Below are positions 10,034 through 21,275 of a DNA stretch of 64,000 bases, piece after piece. This stretch comes from Nigrospora sphaerica (lineage: Eukaryota; Ascomycota; Sordariomycetes; Amphisphaeriales; Apiosporaceae). The translations under genes and the position numbers were made by a program. The stretch is taken from NCBI GenBank assembly GCA_018287875.1, contig JAGVVL010000002.1, positions 7,812,001 through 7,876,000 on the forward strand. The letters are read 5' to 3'. Below the pieces are notes generated by a model. That model was not told where the DNA came from and ran no database searches. It saw only the letters and a program-made list of their open reading frames with translations. Each line of letters starts with the position of its first letter. Within the stretch, counting starts at the first letter, position 1.

Positions 10034-12883
10034 ATGGCCGTTGAAACTACGTTCAGTGATGCGCATATGCTCACTGAGGAAAAGAAGGCCGCCGCCGAAA
10101 ACACCCGGTTGGAGGCGAAGCGGCTGGCGCAGGCGCGCAAGAACCGTAAGAAGGCCACCCTGTCGGCGCACGACCGTGCCGAGCGTGCGAAACAGCTCGA
10201 CGCCCTCCTTCGCCAGAGCAGCCTCTTCAGCGAATTCATCACCAAGAAGACCGAAGCCCTCGGCCGTGTCGGCCGCGATTTCAACAATCAAACCCTGGCC
10301 GATGCCGGGCTGGTGCTCAAGGAGCAGCCCGGGATCATGACGGGCGGCACCATGCGCGACTACCAGCTCGAGGGCTTGACGTGGATGTATGAGATCTGCT
10401 TGCAGGGTCTCAGCGGGATTCTTGCCGACGAAATGGGGCTCGGTCTGTCGATTCCTTAGCACTTTGCACGGCGCGGCCGTTTTTTAACAGTCCCCCAGGC
10501 AAGACCATCCAGACAATCTCTTTGATTGCGTTGCTCAGAGACCAGGAACAATACTACGGTCCTCACCTGATCATCGCCCCTTTGAGCACTTTGTCGAACT
10601 GGGAAAACGAGTTCCGAAAGTGGACGCCCTCCATCCCGTTCGTGCTCTACCATGGAAAGCCCGAAGAGCGCCAAGCCCTCTTCAAGGATAAGATATGGAA
10701 GCACTATCAGAAGGGCCGCCCTACCCCGAAGTTTCCAGTGGTATGCACTAGCTATGAGATGATCATCAGGGATCGTGCCTCATTGGGCAAGATTGATTGG
10801 GCCTTTATCGTGGTTGTAAGTCGTCTGACGGTGACGAGGGCCGTCTTGATTTACTGACAAACCGGTAGGACGAGGGCCACAGACTCAAGAACGCCGATGC
10901 CAAACTCTTCCGGGAGCTGCAGCAATTCAAATCTGCCAGTCGGCTGCTGATTACCGGCACGCCCCTCCAAAACAACTTGAAGGAGCTGTGGTCTCTGCTT
11001 CACTTCTTGATGCCCCAGACCTTCCTGGACTGGGAGGCATTTGAGGATTGGTTCGACTTTAGCGACCTGGAGAACGAGGAGCGCACGGAACAGTTCATTG
11101 GCGACGAGAAGAACCAGGACCTGGTCAAGAAGATCCACAGGATCCTGCAACCCCTTTTATTGCGGCGGATCAAAGCAGACGTGGCGAGCTATTTGCCCAA
11201 AAAGCGCGAGTACGTGCTCTACGCGCCCATGACCAAGGAGCAGACCGATCTCTACAATGTCGTCAGCGACCGCGAAACCGACACGCGGCAATACCTGGAG
11301 AATAAAGCCTTTGAACAGTTGACAAGCACAAGTAATACGCCTCAGACGTCAGGTCAGTCGAGTCGGCAGACCTCTCGCGCAAGTACCAGAGCCGCGAGCG
11401 CTCGCACTTCGACCACCACAGCAAGCCCTCCGCCAAATGCCTTCTCACTGATGATGGGCAACAAAGCGGGAACGCGGTCTCAATCACGGGCGACACCGTC
11501 TTCGACTGTATCCACCCCGGCCAAAGCATCAGCGAAGCGCAAAGCCGTCCCTCCCGCCGAAACGCCTCAGGCGAAGGTGACCAAGTCCAGCAGGCAGTCA
11601 ACGCCAGCTTCCATTGCTTCAAGCCGGGGACGCGGCCGTCCACGCAAGAACCCGACCTACAAGGTTCCTGACGAGTCTGATGACGATGCCCTTGACGACG
11701 ACGAGTTTGAGGCCAAGCTCGCCAAGGAGCTCACCGCTGCTCAAGATGTGGATGAAGACGGATATTCGCTGACGGGGGAAGAAGCCGAGCGGGCGGCGAC
11801 ATTGGAACTTGCGAGTAAGTCACACCGAGGGTGTGTCCGGCGCTTAGACGCGGCTAACGGGAAGCAAGAAATGCAAATATCCGAGAAGAAACTAGGCAAC
11901 CCCCTGATGCAACTACGTCTCGTCTGTAACAGCCCGCACAACTTCTACTGCCCGTGGGCTTTTGACGCCAACGTGCCGGTGGACGAGAGCATTGTGAACT
12001 CGTCGGGCAAGATGCTGCTGCTGGACCGGCTGCTGCCCGAGCTGTTCCGGCGCGGCCACAAGGTGCTCATCTTCTCGCAGTTCAAGACGCAGCTGGACAT
12101 CCTACACGACTACTGCGCCGAGCTGCGCAAGTGGAACGTGTGCCGTATCGACGGCAGCGTGGCGCAGAGCGACCGCCGCGACCAGATCGATGCCTTCAAC
12201 GAGGACCCCGACTTCAAGGTCTTCTTGCTGTCGACGCGAGCCGGCGGACAGGGCATCAACCTGGCCAGCGCGGACACGGTGATTCTCTTCGACAGGTTCG
12301 TATCTCCCCCCCGGTTCTTACCACGCGCGCATGACTAATGGAGCGGCGGCCCCCAGTGACTGGAACCCGCAACAAGACCTGCAGGCGCAGGATCGGTGCC
12401 ACCGGATTGGACAAACAAGGCCAGTGGTGGTGTACCGGCTGGCGACCAAGGGCACAGTGGAGGAGGAGCTGTTGCTGAGCGCCGACGCCAAACGGCGGCT
12501 CGAGAAGCTCGTCATCAAGAAGGGCGGCTTCCGCACCATGGGCCAGAAACTTGACGACCCGGCCGCCCAGGACGCCGGCCTCGACCAGGAGACGCTCCGC
12601 TCTCTCCTCCTGCGCGACGGCGAGGTCTATCAGCACGCCGGCGGCGACCGCATCCTCAACGACGACGACCTTGACATCCTGTGCGACCGGTACGTCGAGA
12701 AGGGCTCTTGCCCCCCCTCTCCCCCCACCCGATGCTTGCTTCCGTTTTGTACTAACGTCCTCGGCGTACCTCAGGAGCGACGAAGCGTACGAGCGCGCCG
12801 CGAGCGGGGCCGGCAACGCCGCCGGCTTCCAGGTCGTCGATACAGCCGCCGACGGCATTACCCAGATCAAAGCCACGGCCTAG
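10034..12883 (+). CDS. mus-30: SNF2-family ATPase, LSH/DDM1/MUS-30 type
   Basis: Six exons, 10034-10442, 10499-10815, 10869-11814, 11869-12295, 12357-12689 and 12775-12883, encode 846 aa. The ATP-binding loop DEMGLGKT lies at 132-139, the DEGH box at 243-246, [18 protein letters not shown] follows, then the C-terminal helicase lobe with [13 protein letters not shown] near 677 and [14 protein letters not shown] near 708. An acidic/Ser-rich insertion with an AT-hook-like RGRGRPRK sits between the lobes. The arrangement matches LSH/HELLS, plant DDM1, yeast Irc5 and Neurospora MUS-30, which remodel nucleosomes for genome stability; in Neurospora MUS-30 is not needed for DNA methylation. The 54-nt intron 11815-11868 was inferred from a GTAAGT donor, a CTAAC branch site and restored homology; it is divisible by three and free of stops, so retention adds 18 residues. 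The start at 10034 has the context CAAAATGG; an upstream in-frame start is possible. Confidence 0.93.
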
Positions 12884-13668
12884 GAGGGAAAGGGGGTTTG
12901 AAAAGGGGTTGTGCACCCGGCCGGCTTGGATTTCGGAATACCTCATGCTCGGTGCTTGGAAAGGCATCACTGTATTATAGCCCGCATGGTATGGGGGCCG
13001 ACCAATAGAACAAGGATTTTTTTTGGTATATATGTGTCTGTGTGTGCCTATCGGTGCACCCGTAACGGGCCCGCGAACTGATGATGGGCATCCCCTAGTC
13101 TTTCCATTTTCAACCGGGGGTAAGGCAACCTATAACCACGTATCCCACGATTCAGGCCCTTGTCGGTGCCCTTTGTCTCCTCGGGGGCCGAAAGACCAAT
13201 GCCATTGCGACTTGGTTCTATGTCCCTCGTGCCCCTCAGCGGTGGAGATAGGGGGCATAGTATAAATTCTGCGAGGCTATACGGACTGTCCCTGGGTCGG
13301 CATCCACGTAGAATGAGAGTGGGAAGGCAACGCCGTCCCTAGGGTAACAGCAAGATTCCAAAACCGACCAGGTGCGATTCGCAAAGAACTAGTGGCGCCC
13401 CCCCCCCCGGACGCCTCGATCCCACACCATCGCCTTTACTCCTTCTCCCATTGGCGCCATTTCCGCGGTTCCACGGATGAGGAGCTATACAGTATTTCCA
13501 AATCCCCGGGGTCTGCACGGCCCATCACGGCAACCCCATACATACATATCACCCCTACCCTGACAGCCCTCCTCACCTCGGCCAGTCAGCCCAGGCTTCA
13601 CCCCCGGACCCAAAGGAAAAGAAACGGCGCGCGCCGGCGCCACGCCACCGCCGCGTCCCAGCTCCGTC
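12884..13668. other. Intergenic region
   Basis: Downstream of the SNF2 gene. No gene recognised. A C-rich homopolymer tract lies at about 13399-13409. Confidence 0.45.
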
Positions 13669-14322
13669 CCGGGCCCCTTCAGCCTCCTGGCCTACACGCG
13701 CGGCCGGCGCGTCTCACCGTCGCCCGCATCCCTCGCGACCGCCCTCGCCACGGCCGGCCGGTCAGACGCGCTCACGTACACTTAGGCCTTGACCGTCGAC
13801 GGCGGCCTGCTGCGCGCCGCCGCGGGCGCGGCCACCCTCATCCCCCTCCTTCTTCTCCTACCCGCCGTGCGACGCGGAGCCCGCACATGGCTCGCGCGGG
13901 CGGCGGCGGCCGTCGCCGGGGCCGCTGTGCTGGGTGGGGGCGTCGCGTGCTTCGTCGGGGGGGACGTCGCGGCCCCCGCGGCGCCGCTGCGGCTGCGGGC
14001 GGGTCGAGCCGGGACGGGTGCGGGGGCGCGAGCCTGCGGCGGCCGGTTGGCGGACCGTGGTCGGCGTCTTCGAGGCCTTCGTCATGGCTGCCGCCGCGCT
14101 CGCCCTCGCCCTAACCGTGGTCCCCGTCCTCTGGTGGGCCGTGGTCGTGCTGGGCGTCCGGGGCGAGAACATGCCATCGTTGGGTCCGGCCATGACTACG
14201 ACGACATCGTGCGGGCTGCGAAAGATCGGTGGGAGCGGCGCATCACGGACTGGACCTGGGCGGATGGGTATGTGACGATGCCCTGTCGATCCCCGCGGTG
14301 CGTGTTCCCTGAGGACGACTAG
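13669..14322 (+). pseudogene. Broken membrane-protein gene, family unknown
   Basis: Coding-like sequence runs in three pieces. From 13669 one frame reads PGPFSLLAYTRGRRVSP, meets an in-frame TAG at 13784-13786, then resumes in the same frame with ALTVDGGLLRAAAG and a hydrophobic stretch (GAATLIPLLLLLPAV, then AVLGGGVACFVGG). Around 14050-14160 the hydrophobic sequence jumps one frame (VFEAFVMAAAALALALTVV and PVLWWAVVVLGVRG). By about 14165 it returns to the first frame and ends HDYDDIVRAAKDRWERRITD ... FPEDD, with stop at 14322. No good splice sites bridge these jumps, so a decayed three-membrane-segment protein is the simplest reading. Unrecognised introns or sequencing errors in this very GC-rich stretch could also explain it. 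I do not recognise the family. Confidence 0.4.
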
Positions 14323-14596
14323 GGGCGTTGGTGAACGCGTGTTTGTTTCCGCTGGGGTTGTGTCGCCGGCTGAAAGGGGGTCATGTAATCTGGGTTGGCA
14401 TGTTTTTTCGAGCGCAATTCCGTTTTTGCGCGGTGGGGATAGCAGCGGTAGGCTAACGAGTCGGTTGATCTTTCTACCCAAGCGCCGTGAGGTGTAATGG
14501 CGTAGAGAAAGCCAGCACTGCCGATATCGTTCGCGAAGGTCGAATTCGTATCGCGGGTCGCCGCCGGACGCGCCATGCTGCATGTTGCCCCCTCTT

Positions 14597-15516
14597 TTAG
14601 AAACCCATCTCCTCATCGCTATCCTCGCCGAAACCGGCGGCCCCCCGGCGGCCCCCCCTGTCGTCGTCGTCGTTCTGCTCCTCCTCCTCGCGGCGAGTCG
14701 ACTCGGCGCTGGCGCCCAGCTTGCGGACGCCGTCGACGACGGTGAGCAGGAAGGCGCGGCTCTCGGCGAGCTCCATGGCGCCGACGCCGCGGAGGCCGAC
14801 GACGCCGCCGCCGCCCTCGAGCTGGGCGGTGCTGCCGCGCAGCTTGGCGGCGCGCACCTCCTGCAGGTCGCGCAGCAGCGTGCGAACCTCGGGCGCGCCC
14901 GGCACGTCGTCGGCCGCGTGCGCGAGCAGCGTCTCGGCGAGCTCGAGCCAGTGGTACGGCAGGTGGCCGGCGGGCGCGTCGGCCGTGCACGCCGGTAGGA
15001 AGGGCGGCGACAGGACAGGCCCCCCCCCGGCACCGGCGGTAGCAAAGGGCCGGCGGGCGGTCCCGCGGCCGTCGGAGCGCGTCGGCGGCGGCGGCGGCGG
15101 CGAAAAGGCCTCGGGGTCGACGACCGTCTCCTGGTGGATGATGTCGGCCAGCGCGGCCGGGTGTAACCACGGCGGCGGCACGATGTTGGCGCGGCGCTGT
15201 TTCTTGAGCAGGAGCGCGAGCCAAAGCGGGATCTGGGCGCGGTGTGGCGGTCGGAGGACCGGGGTTGCGCCCTGGAGACGGGGCAGTTAGCGATTGTCTC
15301 CCCGCTGGGTTGCCATCTCCGGCTCGCTTCTCTCGGGCCTGGGCACGTCGCCCTCGCTCAACGAGTGGGGGGAGGGGTAGAGAGGGATCAGCCCGAACGT
15401 ACGCTCAAGAGGGGAATGGACTCGAGCCTTTGGCGCGGAACGATGGTGACCATTTCCATTTCGCACAGAAAGGCCACCTCGGTCGGCACGAGGCCCGGCG
15501 GCAGCGCAAGAGCCAT
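14597..15516 (-). CDS. PSF2: GINS complex subunit Psf2
   Basis: Two exons, 15516-15403 and 15271-14597, give 262 aa. The start reads [20 protein letters not shown], followed by [17 protein letters not shown], the conserved N-terminal Psf2 block. After the intron come [20 protein letters not shown], then [19 protein letters not shown] and [15 protein letters not shown], all typical of Psf2. The C-terminal tail is acidic (EDSDEEMGF). GINS (Sld5-Psf1-Psf2-Psf3) joins Mcm2-7 and Cdc45 to form the CMG replicative helicase in the nucleus. A Pro/Gly-rich insertion after TVVDPEAF makes it somewhat longer than animal Psf2 but usual for filamentous fungi. A paired ACGCG motif lies about 60-75 bp upstream of the ATG. 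Confidence 0.94.
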
Positions 15517-15575
15517 GTTGAGGTCGATTGGCCGGCTTCTTGCAGGCGGTGATGCTGCCGAGACTGGCGAGGAAG

Positions 15576-15589
15576 ACGCGACTGACGCG
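15576..15589. promoter_or_regulatory. Paired ACGCG (MCB-like) elements upstream of PSF2
   Basis: Two ACGCG cores at 15576-15580 and 15585-15589 sit about 60-75 bp upstream of the PSF2 start. MluI cell-cycle boxes with this core bind the MBF/Swi6 G1-S regulators that drive replication genes in yeasts. The link to PSF2 is inference from position and core sequence only; the sixth base is A rather than the canonical T. Confidence 0.35.
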
Positions 15590-16078
15590 ATGTGGGATGT
15601 GGGAAGAAAGCTAAGACCTTAATTAGTGGCGGTGCCAAGGAGCTCGGCTCCTCTAATTCCACGCCCGTCCGGGCTGTGGCTAAGGGTATCCGTCCCGCAT
15701 CGGCTCACGGCATGGCTTGCACTCTCCGCAAGAGGATAAACCAACTACGCGCTCCCGCGTGTGGAAAGTAGGTAATGAAAGGCCCGCGAGACATTACGGG
15801 CGCAGGATTGTCTTCCAGTTCACCATCAACTGTCGGGCCCTGCATTCATCTGTCGTGGTTCATGTTCTCAACAGCGGTGCCTTTTTCCTGGTAGACCGCG
15901 GCCCCGCACCCTTTCGGTCCCGTTACAGTGAATTAGGCAGTTGTAGGTTCAATTGCACCCGCCGTCCCAGTCGAATAATGGCATCATGAAGTGGTGGGTC
16001 ATACTCGTTCATTCGTCACCTATCAGGTATCTAATACTACAGTGCCTCTCCTTGTCGCTTGGTACTCTTCTCTCCCTT
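15590..16078. other. Intergenic region
   Basis: The interval between the PSF2 promoter and the stop of the xylose reductase gene. Nothing else recognised. Confidence 0.45.
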
Positions 16079-17121
16079 CTAAGCGAAGATGCGAATGGGG
16101 GTCTGGAGACTCGCAGGGTTGTTGAACCGCAAGCCCCGGTTGAGGCTCGAGATCTGGTCCAGCTCCTCCTGGCTGAGGTCGAACGAGCAGCAGTCCAGGT
16201 TCTGCTTGAGCCGGTCCACGCTGTTCGACTTGGGGATGACGATGATGTTGCGCTGGGTGCACCAGCGGAGGAGGACCTGGCCCTGCGTCTTGCCGTGCTT
16301 GGCGGCAATCGACTTGATCACCTCGCTCTCGAAGAGGGGCACCGCGTTCTTGGCCCCCTCGTGGCCGAGCTCAAGGAAGGACTGGGGCCCAAAGGTCGAG
16401 TAGCCCGTGACGGCGATGTTGTTCTCGTGCGCCATGGCGATAAGGTCGGGCTGCGTCAGGTATGGGTGGTGCTCGATCTGCAGGACCGAGGGCGGGACCT
16501 TGGCGTACGAGAGCAGGTCGTAGATGAGCTGCGAGTGGAAGTTGGAGATGCCGATGGACTTGGCGGTGCCGTTCTGCACCAGCTCTTCCATGGCGCCCCA
16601 CGTCTCCGACATGGGCACCTTGGCGAGAGGCGTGACCTTGGTCTGCTCCTTATCCGACCAGAAGCAGGGGAAGCGCATCTTGTCGAAGGGGATGAACTCG
16701 AGGGCGATGGGGAAGTGGATCAGGAACAGGTCCAGGTATCCGAGGCCCCAGGCCTCGTTCTCAAGCTTGGCCATCTCGAGGGCGTGCTCGCGCTTGTGGT
16801 AGTTGTTCCACAGCTTCGACGTGATGAAGAGGTCCTCGCGCTTGACGAGGCCCTCGTCGATGGCCCTACGGACGCCCTGGCCGGCCTCGGCGCTGTTGGT
16901 GTAGTCCCAGGCACCGTCAAAGTGCCGGTAGCCCAGCTTGATGGCGTTGTAGACGATGTCGGCGCACGTCTCGCGCGGCACCTTCCACAGGCCGAAGCCC
17001 ACGAGGGGCATTTGCTGCGAGTTCGACGTCAGCCGGGCCCCGTGGCTAGCATCCGAGGACGACGGCAGAGACAACTTACGTGGCCCGAGGCCAACTTGAC
17101 GGAGGGAACGCTGGGGGCCAT
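16079..17121 (-). CDS. xyl1: NAD(P)H-dependent D-xylose reductase (aldo-keto reductase)
   Basis: Exons 17121-17080 and 17014-16079 encode 325 aa, the usual length for fungal xylose reductase. The first exon is MAPSVPSVKLASGH, joined to QMPLVGFGLWKVPRETCADI. The aldo-keto reductase tetrad is present: Asp47 and Tyr52 in FDGAWDYTNSAEAG, Lys81 in ITSKLWNN and His114 in LFLIHFPIAL. The cofactor motif IPKSNSVDRLKQN holds Lys276, Ser277, Asn278 and Arg282, the pattern of enzymes that take NADPH and often also NADH. The C-terminus ends PIRIFA. The enzyme reduces xylose to xylitol in the cytosol as the first step of pentose catabolism; L-arabinose is usually a second substrate. I did not see an XlnR-type GGCTAA box close upstream. 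Confidence 0.95.
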
Positions 17122-17920
17122 CGTGAGTGCGGATGAGGCGAGGCGGCGGATGGAGGTTTGGAGATGGTGGACGGTTAAGAAACAGAGGGAGAGGCCAAGC
17201 CCACCCGCGGCCCTTTTTATCTCTACATGTAGGGTACAGTGCTGTCGTTGTTCACTGCAAGCAACGTGTCCGGAATAACACAAACAGAGTTGGTTCCGGC
17301 GGTCGCTCCGTCCCCACGGGTGGAAGCGTGCGGTCTTTTCCCCCCACTGGATGATTGGAACCTAATGCTGTCTCTCGGATTCCATGACGTTTTGCTTCTC
17401 GCCGTGGATCCATCCCGATATCTGTCCGCTTGGGTGGGGCTCGCGGGGCTGCAGACGGTACTTTCTCGTACTGGACCCGTCGAAAGGATAGGAATGTGAT
17501 GGGCTTGGGTCATATCGACATCCATAACCGGTGGCCGTCGATGGATAGTGCGGGTGCTGTTGTGACCTTTGCTGGGCTGCTCCAACTCGCTGCCTCGGCT
17601 GTGCTTGGCTTTCTGGCTTCTACACCAGAATGCGCGACGGTTGGCTGTCATCCATCTCCACGCGTATGCATGGTACCTAGATCGGCTCTCCTCCCCCCTC
17701 CGAATAGCAGACGAGGAAACGGCGCGAGTTAGGCTGGGTCTATTACTGCCGGCTTACCCGCGTATTATAGTATAAACCAAGGCGCGGTTATCCGCCTTTA
17801 AAAGGGGGTATCATTCAGGACAATGTACTCAAAGCAACCATGCGAACCACCACCAGGACGGAGCATCTTCTCGTTTCCCCAAGGCCGTGTGTCCAATTCG
17901 GCCGAGCCGGCCTCGACTCC
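17122..17920. other. Intergenic region
   Basis: Promoter side of xylose reductase and 3' flank of SEH1. No gene recognised. Confidence 0.45.
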
Positions 17921-19333
17921 TCAAACTGCCGGTCCCGCGTGGACGCTCCTGGGGACCATCAGCTTTGCTTTCATGGGGCCCAGCTCGGAGCTCTTGGCCC
18001 AGGTCCCGTCGGGCTTCTGGCGGTAGCACAGCAGCTTGCCCTCGTCGCCGACGCTGCCGAGGATCTGGCCGTCGTCGTCGAAACTCACGCGCCACACGGG
18101 CGAGCGGTGGTCCCCGTACTTGGTGAGGTTCTCGATTTTGGAGATTTCCCGGACGGTGTGGGGGATCTGGCCCGGCTGCCCGACGTTCTTGCGCTCCCCC
18201 TGGGTGCCCGACTTGTCCAGCTCGGCGCGGATGCCCGAGGGCGCTTGCGGCTGGCCGCGGGCGTGGCCGGCCGCCGCCGCCGCCGCCGACATGGCCGAGG
18301 ACGAGGCCGCCGGCTGGATGGTCTCGGCCGCGCTTTTGCCCGTCACGTCGGCCGCCTTCCAGCTCTTGCCGTCGTTGGCCGGGACGGGGGTCTCGAGGCG
18401 AAAGACGCGAACGTAGCCGTCCTGGCAGGCCGTGGCAATCATGTCGTAGCCGCGGAAGTTGCCGGGTGCCCAGGCGACGTCGCGCACCAGACCTTTGTGC
18501 CCCGCCATCTCGGCCGCCTGGTAGAATTCGCGGGCGCGCGTGGCGGCACCAAAGGACCCGCCAATCGTCTCGCGCGTGCGGAAGACGCGAACCGAAGTCA
18601 AGCCCGAGACGACCAGACTCAGCGTGTCGAGGGGTACGCCCGCCCGCAGGGCCGTGTAGCAGGGCTCCGGGTTGGGGTCAAAGCGGACGCGGAAGCACGT
18701 CTCCTCGCCGCGGCTGGGCTTGGGCAGCGCCTGGAACTCGTCAATGAGGGCGTAATCGGCGAGCGTCTCGGGTTCCTCGCTCTCGAATACGGAAAGCTTG
18801 CCGTCGCTCGCCAGCATGGCGAAGTGGGTGTGCCGCGTCTCGTCGTTGTGGCGGATGGACAGCGACCGCCAGGGCGCCTTGGGCGAGCGGGCCTCGTACG
18901 CCGCCTTGCCGGTCGCGCTGAAGCGGCGGCCCGGCGGGGCTGAGTTGTCCTCGGACCAGAGTTTGAAGTGGCCCTCTATGCCCAGCGAGGCGAGCAGGTT
19001 CGGATAGACGGTCGGGGGGAGCCATTGGAGCTGAAGGTGCGCGCGCGGTGCCCGTCAGTGGGGGGTTGATTTCCACCATTTCGCTCCGACGCCGCTTGTT
19101 CTCACCTCGAGGATCTCGGAGCCGTGGGCGCCCCAGTGGTCGCACAGGCGCCAGATGCCATCCTTGTGGCGGTTGAAGACGCGGATCTTGCCGTCGACGG
19201 AGCCGGTCGCGCAGCGGTCGCCGTACGTGTTGAATGCGACGGCCTGTACAATGTCATGGTTGCCGTGGGCGATCAGATGGAAGGCGGTGCTCGCGGGCGG
19301 TGGAGGCGGCGCATTGTCCGAGGGAGGAGCCAT
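17921..19333 (-). CDS. SEH1: Nucleoporin SEH1 (WD40)
   Basis: Exons 19333-19106 and 19030-17921 give 445 aa. WD40 blades are recognisable: HDIVQAVAFNTYGDRCATGS with VDGKIRVFNRHKDG, then WGAHGSEILELQWLPP, SLGIEGHFKLWSED, GHKGLVRDVAWAPG and HRSPVWRVSFDDDGQILGS ending in DEGKLLCYRQKPDGTWA. This order and spacing fit Seh1, the Sec13-like WD40 protein of the Nup84/Y complex of the nuclear pore and of the SEA complex that regulates TORC1 at the vacuole. It is longer than yeast Seh1 (349 aa). The extra length is an Ala/Gln-rich linker near residue 320 (SSSAMSAAAAAAGHARGQPQ), common in filamentous fungi. Confusion with Sec13 is unlikely because Sec13 is shorter and lacks the HKDG...W...AHGSEI arrangement. 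Confidence 0.88.
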
Positions 19334-20024
19334 GGCGATCGCTTCCTCCCTTTGGCAACGACTGGGCAAAGAAAGGGTGAAGTGCTCCCTCCCCTTGGCA
19401 AGGACTGGGCAAAGAAAGAATGAGTAGGAATTGGCTTTCTGTTTTCCCAAGGTGGCGCGGTCGGGGGCGCGGGGTTGTAACGGCAACTGGATCTGCCGGC
19501 CTTCCGATCGCGGGGCAACTGATTCCTCGAAGCTTTGGCGGATTCGCGCGTACGCCCTTGCATCCAACCTGCACCCATGTATCCCACGTTATGCGGTAGT
19601 GCCAACATCCACACGGCCCTTACACAGCAGGTACATATGTCTATGGCCACCATGGGGATGCCAAAACGGCATCAACCGCCGCACTCTCGCGGCGCGTCCC
19701 CTCACTCATCCCACTTAATTTCTATGTCACGAATGGGGAACAACAAAAGCGCACCCGGGCAAACTCGGACTCCGCTCGAGTCCAGTGAAACGAATCCAAG
19801 GTTTCGTCGCTCACGATCAAGGCTTGTCGAAACGGCCCCGCCGATGTGGTCGGCCGTTGCCGTTCTTTGTTGTTCCCTCCTTTTCGGTGTTGCCTAGGCC
19901 CTTATCGTGTTGAGAGCCCTGCTCTCCCGTGGGCTGGCGCTCTGCCTACGTACAGTACACCCCGTTGACCCTCATCCATCTCAGCCCCGGTGTCACCTGT
20001 CCCACCCTGTACAAAGACGCGGCC
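19334..20024. other. Divergent promoter region
   Basis: About 0.7 kb between divergent SEH1 and the MYND gene. Two nearly identical 20-nt segments (around 19345-19370 and 19389-19415, core CTTGGCAA...ACTGGGCAAAGAAAG) form a short direct repeat in the SEH1 leader. No gene seen. Confidence 0.45.
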
Positions 20025-21275
20025 ATGTCTTGGTCCCCGACCGGAATCTTCACCAGGGGACCCCGGGAGCCGCTGCGCCATCGGTGCGCCTCCTGCACGA
20101 CGACGCAGGCGAGTCTCTTGCGGTGCACGGGTTGCCGTCTCGTCCGGTACTGCGGCTGGGAGCACCAGGTACAGCACCGTCCCCAGCACAAATGGCTCTG
20201 TAAGAAGATCGCCCGGTTCCGGGACAAGGTCCAGCAGGAGGAACACCGGATACGCAACGCCGTGCCAGGTTTCCTCACCCCCGCCAACGCCTTCGAGACC
20301 CACGCCGGCCGCTTCGGGGACATGCTGCACACGCGTGACTACATGCTCACCCGCTTCGCCGTGGCCGATCTCGCCGTGAGCTGCGGGACGCTGGACGGCG
20401 CCGTCGAGGCGCTCGGCCTGTTCCGCGGCATGGTCCGGCTCGACCGCAGCGATATCCTGGGCCTTCGGGAACTGATACCGGCCCTCATGCTGCGGCTGGA
20501 TCTTGACCAGGAATGCTACGACTTCGTCAAGTGGTGGGAGACGTGCGGCGCCGATAGGCACTACGACTGGGCCGACATGTCACAGCCCTTCCTGAGCGTC
20601 GCGGACGCTGACGTCTTGGAGGAACCTGTGTTCCTGCTCAGGAAAAAGTCTTCGCTTAATTTCCAGTCGGCTGTTTTGCTGCTCAAGCTCAAACTGCTGG
20701 TCGACATCCGCAATCTCAAAGTCGTCAGGAAGGTTGTCCGCAACCGCTTACCGGTCGAGTTGTGGGCGTTGGTGGAGAGGGATGTGATCCGGAGCCCGCT
20801 CTCTGCCAGGTATGTCGGCCGCGTCGACTTGGAAGACATCGAGGACACGCTCATGCACCAATGCTACTACCTGGGCATCCATTCCTGCCATTCGAACCGG
20901 CACTTCATGTGTGCGCTGCTGAAGCCCACGCAGGAGCTCCTCTCCATACGGCCCGATTCGTACCCGAAGGGCTCGCCTGAAGAGGCCGTCCTGGCGCTAC
21001 AGACGGGATACGTCTCTTGGTGGGAAACGGTCGGCGCCCTGGACCTTATGCAAGAGGCATACGCCCACGCCAACCTCGACTGGCAACATGAAGTCAAGCC
21101 CGGCCACCCACCGGGGCACCTTGCCCCCGACTGCGAGACACAAGCATTCTGCATCTTCCGCTTGTGGGAACACTTGGACTGCGTCATCAAGGAAAGCTCC
21201 TATCTCGGTCCAGCAGAGGACGCACACGGGGAAACCCTCTTGCACATCATGGAGAGTGACATAAATGCAATATAG
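20025..21275 (+). CDS. MYND-type zinc-finger protein
   Basis: Single exon, 416 aa from the ATG at 20025. An in-frame frame extends upstream to 19929 but offers a poorer start. A MYND finger occupies residues about 22-60: a CASC pair, then RCTGCRLVRYC, then H and C ligands in HQVQHRPQHKWLC. Such fingers bind two zinc ions and usually mediate protein-protein contacts. The rest is an all-helical region (SVADADVLEEPVFLLRKKS, then AVLLLKLKLLVDIRNL) without a motif I can name. Fungal MYND proteins of this layout are numerous and mostly uncharacterised; no enzymatic SET motif is present. Role unknown. Confidence 0.82.
   Translation: MSWSPTGIFTRGPREPLRHRCASCTTTQASLLRCTGCRLVRYCGWEHQVQHRPQHKWLCKKIARFRDKVQQEEHRIRNAVPGFLTPANAFETHAGRFGDMLHTRDYMLTRFAVADLAVSCGTLDGAVEALGLFRGMVRLDRSDILGLRELIPALMLRLDLDQECYDFVKWWETCGADRHYDWADMSQPFLSVADADVLEEPVFLLRKKSSLNFQSAVLLLKLKLLVDIRNLKVVRKVVRNRLPVELWALVERDVIRSPLSARYVGRVDLEDIEDTLMHQCYYLGIHSCHSNRHFMCALLKPTQELLSIRPDSYPKGSPEEAVLALQTGYVSWWETVGALDLMQEAYAHANLDWQHEVKPGHPPGHLAPDCETQAFCIFRLWEHLDCVIKESSYLGPAEDAHGETLLHIMESDINAI

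Noticed and set aside
13858..15045. 395-codon minus-strand open frame across the broken membrane gene and PSF2
   Set aside because: It is an Arg/Pro/Ser-rich shadow of GC-rich coding sequence and overlaps the true PSF2 exon in another frame.
15942..15960. GGTTCAATTGC resembling a tRNA T-loop
   Set aside because: No T-stem or acceptor stem forms and there is no A box upstream.
15953..17278. 441-codon plus-strand open frame over the xylose reductase gene
   Set aside because: Antisense shadow of a clear aldo-keto reductase; no motif of its own.
17840..18943. 367-codon plus-strand open frame over SEH1
   Set aside because: Antisense shadow; composition is Ala/Gly/Val/Arg and lacks any domain.
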